Positions 16,049-24,578 of a stretch of DNA of 64,000 bases are shown here, one piece after another. This stretch comes from a virus. The stretch spans positions 22,224 through 86,223 of the IMG/VR virus record IMGVR_UViG_3300037493_006316. One strand, given 5' to 3'. The translations under genes were made by a program, and so were the position numbers. The notes beneath the pieces are model-generated. The model made no database searches, had not been told where the DNA came from, and was given only the letters and a program-made list of their open reading frames with translations. How positions within the stretch are numbered: the stretch's first letter is position 1; each line of letters opens with the position of its first letter.

Positions 16049-17434
16049 TCAGTAGGTCTGCAGGAGAGTGGCGTTGATCTGGTCGCCGCTGGTCGCGTCG
16101 ATCAGCCACAGCCGGGTCAGCACGGGCAGGCTGTCGGCCGCCACGTCGACGTTGGCGGCGGGCTCGAAGGTCGCGGTCTCCAGCGAGCCAACCCCGGGCG
16201 TCTGCCGCACCAGCACAAGCAGATCGGCCTCGTCGACGTCGTCGCCAAACTCGCGCTTGCGGATGTCGAGGAACTCGGCGATGCGGCTGGCCGCCGAGGC
16301 GTAGACCTGCCGCAGCGTGAAGCTCGGCCGCAGGGTGATGGTCGCTTTGACCTCCACCGCCGTCATCGTGGCGTTGATGACGTCGATGCCAAGGTGCGAG
16401 CGCACCCGAGCCGCGATGAAGTCCTCGAGGGCTGCGAGCCGCGCCGCAGACATCGCCCCGCCGCCGCGCCCGACCACTGCGATCTGCATGACGCCCACAG
16501 CGATGGACGTGGTCCGCACGGCGCGCAGGACCTCTTCGTCGCCCACCTGCGCCACCGACTCCACCCAGGCCAGGGTCTCCTGGGCCGCGCCCTGCGTGGT
16601 GTTGGCTGCCCGGCGCTTGGCCGCAAAGTCGCTCTCGGTGTCGGCGCCGCCCGTCGCCGCGTTGGGGTTGTTCACCGCGGTGATGGCCGCCACCGCCGGC
16701 GACAGGGTGGTCAGCGTGCCCGCAGCGACGTTGCCCGCGGCGCCGGCGGTGGTGCACTCAGCCCAAGCCTTGTCCGCAAGGGCCAGCGCGACGCTCTCGC
16801 CGGCGAGCACGGGGTTGGCGTCGCCGACCGACACCGCGTCGAGCAGCTCGAAGGTCTGGTTGCCGCCCGTGACCTGCTGCCCGACGGCAAGCACGCTGCG
16901 CAGGATCACCGCGCAGTCGTCTGTGCTCGGGGTGTAGGTTCCGCTGAGCGTGGCAACCTCGAGCTCATCGCCGCCGGCCGGGCCCGTGCCTGAGGTGACG
17001 GCGATCACCGTCGCGATCTCGGTCTCGGTGCCGTCCGAGTTGCGCACCCGGATCGACGAGCCCACGCTGAAGTTGGCGCCGTCGCCCGCGGCGATCTCAA
17101 GCAGGTCCGTCGCCCCGGACGTGATGTCGATCAGGGGCGTCGTGTAGGGCTGGAAGCAGACGAGCGCCTTGGCGCGCTGGGCGCCGCGCCGGGGCGCCCC
17201 GCTCTCGACAAGCACCTGGTCGAGCTGCTCACCGTCGGCCGCCTGCAGGGTGAAGCGCCGCAGCACACCGGTGTAGAGCTGCCCGGTGTAGCCGCCAAGC
17301 TGCGCCGACACGTCGAGAAGCGACCGCGCGACGCCGCCCTCACCGAACCACGTCAGCAGCGGCGTCGCGGCCACGGTGCGGCGGATGCCCTCCTGGGCGA
17401 GCTCCACCGCGTCAAGCACCCTGGGGAACGCCAT
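16049..17434 (-). CDS. Baseplate J-like protein (gp47/gpJ family)
   Basis: A 461-residue baseplate wedge protein. The family hallmark appears as NVAAGTLTTL followed by NPNAATGGADTESD and the adjacent FAAKRR helix (around residues 230-275). It forms the inner ring of the baseplate that triggers sheath contraction. N-terminal helices and the EQLDQVLVESGAPRR segment are also typical. It follows the gp25-containing gene, as in P2/Mu-like gene order. Confidence 0.93.
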   Translation of the reverse strand: MAFPRVLDAVELAQEGIRRTVAATPLLTWFGEGGVARSLLDVSAQLGGYTGQLYTGVLRRFTLQAADGEQLDQVLVESGAPRRGAQRAKALVCFQPYTTPLIDITSGATDLLEIAAGDGANFSVGSSIRVRNSDGTETEIATVIAVTSGTGPAGGDELEVATLSGTYTPSTDDCAVILRSVLAVGQQVTGGNQTFELLDAVSVGDANPVLAGESVALALADKAWAECTTAGAAGNVAAGTLTTLSPAVAAITAVNNPNAATGGADTESDFAAKRRAANTTQGAAQETLAWVESVAQVGDEEVLRAVRTTSIAVGVMQIAVVGRGGGAMSAARLAALEDFIAARVRSHLGIDVINATMTAVEVKATITLRPSFTLRQVYASAASRIAEFLDIRKREFGDDVDEADLLVLVRQTPGVGSLETATFEPAANVDVAADSLPVLTRLWLIDATSGDQINATLLQTY

Positions 17435-17435
17435 C

Positions 17436-19142
17436 TCAGACTCCGAACGTCAGGGGGCCAGTCGAGTTGATCGCGCGCGCTTCGATGCTCACCACCAGGT
17501 CGCCGTCGTTGTGGGTGACGGTGGCCACGGCTGACTCTATCCGGCGGTCCGAGCGCACGAGCGCCTCAATGCGCCTGGACAGGTAGACGAGCCGCACAAC
17601 GTCCGGCACCGCCTGCGACGCGGTCAGCAGGGCGTCCGCGTTGTCGGCGAGCAGCATCGCCATGCCCTGCTCGAGCACTGCCGGGCCGCTCAGGACCTCA
17701 AGGTCGCCCGCGCCGGTCACCCGCAGGGCGGCAGACAGGTCGGCGCCCCACGCCGCCTGCCCTCGGTGCGAGCCGAAGGTCGGCAGGCCGTCAATGGGCT
17801 GCGGGCCCAGCGGGCGCGTCACGGGGATGAGCAGCTGCCGGTCCCGCTGCAGAGCCTCGACGGGGGTGAGCCGGTTCAGCGCCAGGATGTCGCCCTCGGC
17901 GGCGCCATAGGTCTCAGCGATGCTGGCCAGCGTGTCGGTGGCGATGACGACGTGCACCGTCGTGCCCGACACCGCGGGGCCCAGGATGCCCGCCCGGGCG
18001 CCGCCGGTCAGGTAGAGCAGGTACTCGTCGCGGCTCATGCCGAAGAGCGCGCCGGCGGCGAGCTGCCACCGGCAGGCCGAGGCCACTTCGCGCAGCTGGT
18101 AGACCTGCTCCACGCGGTCGAGCTCGAGGTTGGTGCCCTCACTTGGCGCGCCTGCGTAGTCCGGGTAGCCGCCGTCGTCGGACGGAGACCGGCCGCCGCG
18201 GCCCAGGTCATCCGCTGCGGCGTCAGCGGCCGCCGCGGCCTCGCCGGCCAGGTCAGGGAAGTCCTGCGTGGGGCGCGAGGCCGCGGTCGTCGCTTGCGCA
18301 CCAGAGCCCGCCGCGGTGCCCGGGCGCGCGGCCGTGCCGTAGGTCGGGGGCCCGGCCATGACCCTGCGGGCAGCCTCGAGCTGCCCCTCGAGCGCGTCGA
18401 GCGTCTCCCCAACCAGCGTCTTGACCGGGCCCGCGAGCGCCTTGAAGCTGTCGAGGATGGTCTCCAGCGTGTAGCTTTCGAGCACGTTGTTGACGTTCTT
18501 CCACAGCGTCAGCGCCGTGAAGAGCACGTCGAGGATCTTGGTGCCCAGCGAACCCTCGACGATGGGCCCGGCCTCGTCGAGCTGCATCCGGTAGAAGACC
18601 GCCCCGGATGCGCCGCCGCGGGCGGCCTGTCGGCCGTCGCTCCACGAGCGCACCACGACCTGAAAGCGCCGCTGGTTCCAGAAGTCCCAGAAGTTGATGT
18701 AGGGCGTGGGGCTCAGCTCGGCCACGTACTGGCGCGCCAGCAGCGACACGAACGGGGTGCCGGTCAGGATGTTGATGCAGTCGTCGAACTCGGCCTGCGT
18801 CAGCGCCTCGCCCATCTTGACGACCTCGTTGACGAAGCGCTGATGGAGCATGTCGCCGTTGCCGATGTAGGGGCCCAGGCCGCGGGGCTCGACGCCGAAG
18901 GTGCCTGCGAGCGAGACCCGCCACGGCGCCCGGCCGCCGCGGGTGCCCGACCAGCCGCCGGCGGTGCGGGTCACCGTCGACATCGAGCCCGTGGCGTAGT
19001 CGATGGACGAGGGGCCCTTCACCAGCGGGTGGATGCCCATCGTCTTCGGGATCTGCGAGCCGGTGACGGGGTCGCGAAGAAGGATGCCCACCTCGAACAT
19101 GAAGATGTTGAGGTTGCCGCCGGTGTTGGCGCCGATGCTCAT
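17436..19142 (-). CDS. Fusion of LysM tube-baseplate protein with gp25-like wedge
   Basis: A 568-residue protein. Residues 1-230 are a beta-rich domain with aromatic clusters near INFWDFWNQRRFQV, resembling tube-baseplate connector proteins. Residues 240-335 are a long Ala/Gly linker. Residues about 395-440 are a LysM motif (HVVIATDTLASIAETYG, then ILALNRL, LLIPV). Residues about 450-568 resemble gp25/XkdS wedge proteins, ending with SRRIEALVRSDRRIESA and paired strands. In most myoviruses LysM and gp25 are separate neighbouring genes. Here they appear joined. ATGA overlap with the spike gene upstream. Confidence 0.7.
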   Translation of the reverse strand: MSIGANTGGNLNIFMFEVGILLRDPVTGSQIPKTMGIHPLVKGPSSIDYATGSMSTVTRTAGGWSGTRGGRAPWRVSLAGTFGVEPRGLGPYIGNGDMLHQRFVNEVVKMGEALTQAEFDDCINILTGTPFVSLLARQYVAELSPTPYINFWDFWNQRRFQVVVRSWSDGRQAARGGASGAVFYRMQLDEAGPIVEGSLGTKILDVLFTALTLWKNVNNVLESYTLETILDSFKALAGPVKTLVGETLDALEGQLEAARRVMAGPPTYGTAARPGTAAGSGAQATTAASRPTQDFPDLAGEAAAAADAAADDLGRGGRSPSDDGGYPDYAGAPSEGTNLELDRVEQVYQLREVASACRWQLAAGALFGMSRDEYLLYLTGGARAGILGPAVSGTTVHVVIATDTLASIAETYGAAEGDILALNRLTPVEALQRDRQLLIPVTRPLGPQPIDGLPTFGSHRGQAAWGADLSAALRVTGAGDLEVLSGPAVLEQGMAMLLADNADALLTASQAVPDVVRLVYLSRRIEALVRSDRRIESAVATVTHNDGDLVVSIEARAINSTGPLTFGV

Positions 19143-19801
19143 GTGGCCCTCGTTGCGCGCGTGGAGAGGGTGCCGCCCCCGGCCGCCTGATCGGCCGCGA
19201 GCCGGATCAGTGCAGACGCTGTGTCGGGGGTGAGCGTGCCGGCCGCGAGCCCGATGGCCACGACCTCGGTGAACACGCTGATGAGCAGGTCGAACAGCTC
19301 AGGCGCGAAGGCCAGTCGATGGCCGCCCGGCCCGCCAAGCTCCACACGGGGCGCGTAGGCCTTGATCGCCTTGCTGGCGTCGAGTCGCACTCCGGCGCCC
19401 TGGCCGCCGCCGACCTCGAGGTTGACCGTGCCGGTCGACACGCCAGCGTCGGACTTGAAGTCCAGCGCGAGCTTGAGGTTGTCGCGCGCCGGTGCGTCGC
19501 TGGGCTTCTTGGCCAGGCCCGACTCGTCGGTGGAGGGCCGGATCGACCCGAGCACCACCGGTGAGCGCGCCTTGCCGCGGATGAAGCCGACGACGACCAA
19601 GTCGCCCTCGACGATGAAGGCCGCCCCCGACGTGCCCAACGGCACCCAGATCCGCGGGAACCACTGCGCGCCGGACGGCTGCACGATGGAGTAGGTGTCC
19701 TCATCGAACTGGCCGCCGCTCTCGATGCGCAGCACGCGCCGACCGCCGACCAGCACGATCCGGCCGGTCTCGATGGTCGGAAACGTGCCGCCCTGGCCCA
19801 T
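19139..19801 (-). CDS. Baseplate spike-like protein (gp5/gpV OB-fold)
   Basis: A 220-residue protein using the ATG that overlaps the hub stop; a longer in-frame reading upstream overlaps the hub gene and is rejected. The N-terminal OB-fold strands (RIVLVGGRRVLRIES; GDLVVVGFIRGKARSPVVLG) match gp5/gpV-type spikes, followed by a short beta-rich stalk and a helical C-terminus. It forms the central puncturing tip with the hub. No lysozyme domain is present. Confidence 0.75.
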   Translation of the reverse strand: MGQGGTFPTIETGRIVLVGGRRVLRIESGGQFDEDTYSIVQPSGAQWFPRIWVPLGTSGAAFIVEGDLVVVGFIRGKARSPVVLGSIRPSTDESGLAKKPSDAPARDNLKLALDFKSDAGVSTGTVNLEVGGGQGAGVRLDASKAIKAYAPRVELGGPGGHRLAFAPELFDLLISVFTEVVAIGLAAGTLTPDTASALIRLAADQAAGGGTLSTRATRAT

Positions 19802-21360
19802 CAGGTCTCCGCGAAGTGCAGGGGGTTCGTCGGCGGGGCGTCGAGAGTGATCTCGACCTTCAGCGCGTCGATGAGCGGCCCGTTGTAGCCCCGGGTGAGC
19901 CGCAGCGTGCACTCGTAGGGTGAGCCCACCGACCACGACCACGTCACCTGCGTGCAGTAGAAGTGCACGCCCTCGCGCAGGCCGAAGGTCGCCGCCGGCG
20001 GCAGGGGAGGGACCTCCTCAGGCAGGAACACCGGGTCGCCCGGGCGGTAGTTGTCGTTGCCCTCAACGGTGATGGACCCGCTGAGCATGCGCGCCGACGC
20101 CCAGTACCAGTTGAACAGGCGGTTGCGGGCGTTCGTGGCCTCGTTGACCAGCTGGCTGTCGTAGGCGGCCGCGCCCTCGGCGCGCTGTGCCAGGTCGCCA
20201 CCCACAAGGCTCAGGGCGGCGCGGTAGCTGCGCAGGCCGTACCTGCGGGCCGCCCAGGTGTCGACCAGCGGGTAGCTCAGGCCGGCGCCACCAGCGTCGG
20301 AGCCCAACAGGTACTCGCTGGTCACGAGGTAGTGCGAGCACACCGACCGGTCGTCGATCCCCAGCGCTGTGCGCCAGATCTGGTCGTTGGTGAACTCGTG
20401 GTAGGGCTTGGCCTCGATGAGCGTGACGAGGTCCTCGCGCCCCGAGTAGGCGCTGGTGACGCGTGCGCGCTCGAGCTTGGGGTCGTCGAACGGCTTGGGC
20501 CGGATGATGAGCACCGGCTGGCACACCGGATCGAACTTGCCCGGCAGGGTCTCCCGCGGGATGTCGTCGACCCGCAGCTCGAACAGGTCGGCGTCGATCA
20601 ACGTCTGCAGGAAGCCCCACACCGTGCCCGCGTACTGGTTGAGGCTCTGGTTCCACAGCCGCACGTCGGTCGGGGCGATGAACGTCTCGGCGTCAATGAT
20701 CTCGGCCGCGCTCGCTGCCGAGCGGGGCGACGTCGGCGCGCCGAACGCGTTCCGGAGCGCAGGGACCTGCAGCGTCGAGCCGAACCGCAGCGCAAAGAGG
20801 GCCGCCTGCGACACTTCGGCGCCCAGGAAGGTGAAGCCCTCGTCACCCTCTGCGCCCCGGGCGGGCCCGCGCAGGCCGTAGATCATCTGCAGCAGAGGGT
20901 GGTCGCTGCCCAGCGCCGCGGCGATCTTGCGCTCGAAGTCGGCCTGCGTGGGGCCCAGCACCGTGCTCAGCACGATGTGATCGTTCACGAGCAGCTTGCC
21001 CATCGTCCGGCCGCTCAGGGTGACGGCCACCGATGCCGTGCCGCTCCCGTTGCGAATGGCCTGCTGCCGCTGCACCTCGACACGGTCGACGAGGCCCAGC
21101 GTGATGCCGCCGGGGCGGTCGTAGCCGATGCTGACCACGTCGTTGGGCTGCACGGCCCGCAGCCACCAGGACTGGTCACGGGTCTTGCCCGGCAGATCTG
21201 CGGGGCCCGACGTGCGCGGGGCCAAGCGCAGGGTCCAGGTGCCGACGGGGCCGTCCACGTCCTTCTGCACCTGCAGGGCGAGCACCTCGCCGCTGATGTC
21301 GACCTTGCCGACGAACGGGTCGGCGGCGAACAGCCAGACGTGGGGGCGACCGAGGTTCAA
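19801..21360 (-). CDS. Baseplate hub protein (gp27/gpD-like)
   Basis: A 519-residue protein between tape measure and spike. N-terminal strands LALQVQKDVDGPVGTWTLRL and GLVDRVEVQRQQ reflect the tube-like barrels of hub proteins. The C-terminal part contains YRPGDPVFLPE and FYCTQVTWSWSVG, the late-hub pattern before the spike. The assignment uses position and these motifs. It is translationally coupled to both neighbours. Confidence 0.8.
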   Translation of the reverse strand: MNLGRPHVWLFAADPFVGKVDISGEVLALQVQKDVDGPVGTWTLRLAPRTSGPADLPGKTRDQSWWLRAVQPNDVVSIGYDRPGGITLGLVDRVEVQRQQAIRNGSGTASVAVTLSGRTMGKLLVNDHIVLSTVLGPTQADFERKIAAALGSDHPLLQMIYGLRGPARGAEGDEGFTFLGAEVSQAALFALRFGSTLQVPALRNAFGAPTSPRSAASAAEIIDAETFIAPTDVRLWNQSLNQYAGTVWGFLQTLIDADLFELRVDDIPRETLPGKFDPVCQPVLIIRPKPFDDPKLERARVTSAYSGREDLVTLIEAKPYHEFTNDQIWRTALGIDDRSVCSHYLVTSEYLLGSDAGGAGLSYPLVDTWAARRYGLRSYRAALSLVGGDLAQRAEGAAAYDSQLVNEATNARNRLFNWYWASARMLSGSITVEGNDNYRPGDPVFLPEEVPPLPPAATFGLREGVHFYCTQVTWSWSVGSPYECTLRLTRGYNGPLIDALKVEITLDAPPTNPLHFAET

Positions 21361-23171
21361 TTGCCGCTCCCGGCCGGGCCAACCCCGGACCCAGGCGTGT
21401 TCATGGCGCGCCCGGCGTTGTCTGGCGACTGGCCGAGAATGCCGATCCGCGTGGCGTATTCGGAGGGCGAGAAGTCACGCACCCAAGCTGCGGTCTCGCC
21501 TGCTTGGTTGACCATCTCGGGCACCCCGCGCTGGACGCCTTGCGCGGCGCCGCGGAAGAACTCTGGCGCGCCCATGTTGCGGCTCGCCCCTTCAATGGCG
21601 CCGGTGAGCTCTTTCAGCGCGCCGACCGCGCCGCTGACCATGCCCGGGATGTCGCTCGCCTTGAAGCCCGTCAGGTTGCCTAGGGTCTTGACGAGGTCCA
21701 TGACCATGTCCCGCAGGCCCATGATGAGCGTCGTGGCCGGCCCACCGATGGCCATCTGGATCGCCTCGGTCTCGACGGCGAACCCTTCACCAGCGCCGAT
21801 GCGCCCGGGGGCCCGGCCAAGGCCCGCGAACCCGCTCTTGCCGTAGGTCGCGCGCTCGCCCTGGTCGAGGCTGCCCATGAACGCGCGCAGAGCCTCGGGG
21901 TCGCCCTCGCCGATGACCCCTTGCAGCTGCGCAAGGCCCTCCGCCGTCCCGAAGCGGTCGACCATGGCCTCGAGCTCGTGCGCCTTGAGCGCGCCGCCCG
22001 TGGCGCTTTTGAGCGCCTGGAAGGTCGCCGTCCGGCCAAGCCCCATGCGCTGGAAGCCGGCGAACATGTCGGCGATGTTGCGCGGGTCGTAGGCGCCGGC
22101 CTCCAGACGCTTCTGGGCCTCGATGTAGCCGGGCCCGCCCTCTTCGCCGTAGCCCATCATCCGCAGCCGGAAGACGTCGGTGGCTGGGTTGCGCATGCCC
22201 TCGGACAGGCGCCCGAGCAGCTCGGCTGCCGAGCGTCCGCGCCCCCGCTCGTCGCCGGGGCCGAACGCCATCCCGGGGATCTGCGTCAGGGCGGCGAGCT
22301 GATCCAGGTCAGCGCGACCGGTCTGCCGGAACATGGCCTCGGCCAACGTCGTCTGCGACTCCAAGAACTCGCCCAGGCGGCCCTGGCCCATGCCCTGCAG
22401 CGAGGCCCGGCCGGCCATGCGGGCCATCTCCGAGCTGGTCAACTGCCCGCCCGACAGGTTGCCGATGCGCCCCAACGTGGCCGCGGCGGTCTGCGGGTCC
22501 AGGCCGCGGTCGCGGGCGAACCCGACGATGCGGTTGTAGTCGCCGCGGGTCACCTGGTCGGTTTGCCGGCCGAGAGCCTCGACGATGGCGGCGTTCTTGC
22601 TGATCGTGTAGCCGTAGCTGTAGCCGAAGGTCGCGACCTCGCTGCCGGTCTCGCGGAACTGGCGCCCCAGCTGCGTGACGGTGCCCGACAGCTCCATGAA
22701 CTTCGAGGCCGCTGACGACAGGATGCCGATCAGGCTGGTGCCCAGGCCGAAGCCTGCGGCGGCCGCGGCGCCCTGCGCCAAGCTCGACGCCGTGTCGCGC
22801 CAGCCCGAGCCCTCTCGCTGCGGCGCCTGGGGCCGCCCCAGGCTGCCACCCTGGCCGCCCTGGGCCGGCGCGGGGCCCGGCGCCGGAGCGCCGCCCTGTG
22901 GGCCGCCAGCGCCGGGAGGCGGGGGGCCAAGGCCGCCACCGGCCGGCGGCGGGGTGCCTGGCGGCGCCGGCGGCGCGGCCGAGGGGGACGGCGGGGCGCC
23001 TGCGTTGGCGCCTCCGCCCACAGCGCCCGCGCCGCCCGGGGCGCCCGCCAGAGAGGCCAGGGCCATGCTCAGCGCGTCGGTGTCCGCCTTGGCGCCGCGC
23101 AGCTCGGCACGGAGCGCCTGCAAGCCCGCCAGCTCGGCCTGTGTGCGGATCTTCAGGGTGGTCTCACCCAT
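21357..23171 (-). CDS. Tail tape measure protein
   Basis: A 604-residue protein immediately downstream of the tail chaperone pair, where tape measure genes always lie. It has an N-terminal coiled-coil, a long Pro/Gly/Ala linker (about residues 45-125), a hydrophobic segment (AAAAAGFGLGTSLIGILSSA) and a helical remainder. At roughly 0.15 nm per residue it predicts a tail of about 90 nm, short for a myovirus. It acts as ruler and is ejected with DNA. Confidence 0.85.
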   Translation of the reverse strand: MGETTLKIRTQAELAGLQALRAELRGAKADTDALSMALASLAGAPGGAGAVGGGANAGAPPSPSAAPPAPPGTPPPAGGGLGPPPPGAGGPQGGAPAPGPAPAQGGQGGSLGRPQAPQREGSGWRDTASSLAQGAAAAAGFGLGTSLIGILSSAASKFMELSGTVTQLGRQFRETGSEVATFGYSYGYTISKNAAIVEALGRQTDQVTRGDYNRIVGFARDRGLDPQTAAATLGRIGNLSGGQLTSSEMARMAGRASLQGMGQGRLGEFLESQTTLAEAMFRQTGRADLDQLAALTQIPGMAFGPGDERGRGRSAAELLGRLSEGMRNPATDVFRLRMMGYGEEGGPGYIEAQKRLEAGAYDPRNIADMFAGFQRMGLGRTATFQALKSATGGALKAHELEAMVDRFGTAEGLAQLQGVIGEGDPEALRAFMGSLDQGERATYGKSGFAGLGRAPGRIGAGEGFAVETEAIQMAIGGPATTLIMGLRDMVMDLVKTLGNLTGFKASDIPGMVSGAVGALKELTGAIEGASRNMGAPEFFRGAAQGVQRGVPEMVNQAGETAAWVRDFSPSEYATRIGILGQSPDNAGRAMNTPGSGVGPAGSGN

Positions 23172-23586
23172 GCGCCCTCCCGAGGCTCAGCCGCGGCGCC
23201 TTGGGCGGCGCAGGCTCTGCTGGGGCAGCACCTATCGCGCGCAGGCGCGCCAAGGTCGCCGGGTCGCTGAGCCAGGCCTGCGCGTTCGACGTCATCTCCG
23301 CCTGCGCCTGCTTGTTGGTGGCGATCTTCCACACGTCCGAGAGGCCCGGGTTGCGCCGGAGCATCTCCCGCTCGTCAGCCAAGCGGTCGGCGTAAAGGTC
23401 CACCAGCATGTCGGTCTCGGTGAGATCCAACAGCGCAGGGTCGGCCGCAGAGAGGTTCCACCGCCGCCTGTAGGCGAAGCGCAGCGAGCTCGCCCGCTCG
23501 CGCGCCTGCTCGATCAGCCAAGCGTCCTTGCCGCCCTCCAGGTCCGGCAAAGGGCCGGCGACGCTCAGCGCCCGGAGGACAGCGCT
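23164..23586 (-). CDS. Tail assembly chaperone frameshift extension (T part)
   Basis: An open frame of 140 residues, read by a -1 shift from the upstream chaperone at the slippery site 23586-23592. Frame and phasing are exact and no stop intervenes. The only independent start visible is a TTG (23550), which has no convincing RBS, so expression as a fusion (about 312-319 residues in total) is favoured. Its sequence is helical with RYRRRWNL-like basic stretches (AYRRRWNLS). The long product bridges tape measure and tube subunits during tail assembly, as lambda gpGT does. Confidence 0.75.
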   Translation of the reverse strand, partial: SAVLRALSVAGPLPDLEGGKDAWLIEQARERASSLRFAYRRRWNLSAADPALLDLTETDMLVDLYADRLADEREMLRRNPGLSDVWKIATNKQAQAEMTSNAQAWLSDPATLARLRAIGAAPAEPAPPKAPRLSLGRAHG

Positions 23587-24101
23587 TTTCCCGCGCGGAA
23601 GTCGACCACAGCCTCGTCGTAGGCGGCCTGCAGGGCGTCAATGGCAGCGTCACCCGCCACCACGCCGTCGAGCTTGCGCCAGGACTCAGGCCCGCGCAGG
23701 AAGCACGCGTTCCAGCGCCCCACCCACTCAGCCCGCTGAACGCTCGCCCGGGCGCGCAGGAACGCGTCCTTGAGCGGGCTGTTCAGTCGGCGGAACACCT
23801 CGTCACGCGCGGCCTCGCGCTCGTCGTCGGGGATGCCGGGGCCGGCCTCCTCGTCGCACTCCTGCGCCACCGCGGAGTACAGGTCGCGCACAGCCGCAGC
23901 CAGCTCGGCCTGCTCACGGAAGCCGCCGAGGAAGGCGGTCATCGCGCGCTCGGCCGCGGCCTGCTGCCGCACGGTGGGGTCGCCCTCGAGCACAACCTCG
24001 AGGGCCTCGGCCGGGTCGGTCGACCACCCACCGCCTGCGGTGACGAAGTGCGCCACGCCGTCGACGATGCGCGTGCCGCGCACCTTGACCGGGAAGCTCA
24101 C
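23565..24101 (-). CDS. Tail assembly chaperone (G part)
   Basis: A 178-residue protein from a GTG that overlaps the tube gene stop (GTGA); another GTG at 24122 would add seven residues. It is helical and acidic, and lies between tail tube and tape measure, the position of chaperone G. Near its 3' end is GGGAAAA in X_XXY_YYZ phase, leading to the -1 fusion product. Without the shift it ends six codons later (ALSSGR). Confidence 0.8.
   Translation of the reverse strand: MSFPVKVRGTRIVDGVAHFVTAGGGWSTDPAEALEVVLEGDPTVRQQAAAERAMTAFLGGFREQAELAAAVRDLYSAVAQECDEEAGPGIPDDEREAARDEVFRRLNSPLKDAFLRARASVQRAEWVGRWNACFLRGPESWRKLDGVVAGDAAIDALQAAYDEAVVDFRAGKALSSGR
23586..23592 (-). promoter_or_regulatory. Programmed -1 ribosomal frameshift site
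   Basis: The coding strand reads GGGAAAA with codons GCG GGA AAA, a canonical X_XXY_YYZ heptamer of the lambda G/GT type (lambda uses GGGAAAG). The -1 frame is open from here through the downstream chaperone frame to 23164. Confidence 0.8.
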
Positions 24102-24577
24102 GAGCCCGCCAGGGCGGCCCACTCGGCGCCGTTGTAGGCGCGCGAGAAGACCATGCTGAGGTTCGTGGTCATCGCGCCGCGGGCCCCGTGGCTGTCGCTG
24201 ACGCCGGTGATCCGCGCCTTGGTGAGCACCCGCAGGGGGGTGCCCGCGCCGGCGCGCCCGGGGGCGATGCGCTCGATCACGGTGTAGCTCTTGCCGATGA
24301 AGCTCTGGCGGGTCGGGATCGACTCCGCCCAGGCGGGGGTGAAGAAGGCCGAGATGTCGGCCCGGCCGGTGTGCCGGTCCTGCACGAACTCGTCAACACC
24401 GTCGTTGCCGGCCTCTTCGACGGGGGTGACGGCGAACTCTTGGGTGAGGTTCATCGAGCTCGCGGCGCCGATGATGGGCGCGCCCGGGTCCGCTGCGTCG
24501 AAGATGAGGATCTCGACGCCGGCGCCGGACTGCTTCTCGCGGAACTCCGGCAGGGCCTGGAAGTCGCTGTAGGACAT
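24098..24577 (-). CDS. Tail tube protein
   Basis: A 159-residue protein directly after the sheath gene, the usual place of the tube. Size and beta-strand pattern (LRVLTKARITGVSDSHGARG, strands around MTTNLSMVFSRAYN) fit the tube fold that stacks as hexamers around the DNA channel. No catalytic motif. Two bases separate it from the sheath gene, and it overlaps the chaperone gene. Confidence 0.8.
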   Translation of the reverse strand: MSYSDFQALPEFREKQSGAGVEILIFDAADPGAPIIGAASSMNLTQEFAVTPVEEAGNDGVDEFVQDRHTGRADISAFFTPAWAESIPTRQSFIGKSYTVIERIAPGRAGAGTPLRVLTKARITGVSDSHGARGAMTTNLSMVFSRAYNGAEWAALAGS

Positions 24578-24578
24578 G

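Noticed and set aside
14435-16993. 852-codon plus-strand reading frame over tail genes
   Set aside because: It has Arg/Gly/His-rich composition, no homology-like motifs, and runs antisense to the baseplate J and neighbouring tail genes. The same applies to plus-strand frames at 12204-14198, 19963-21846, 24576-27221, 38269-40824, 47041-49644, 51700-53799 and 59017-60750.
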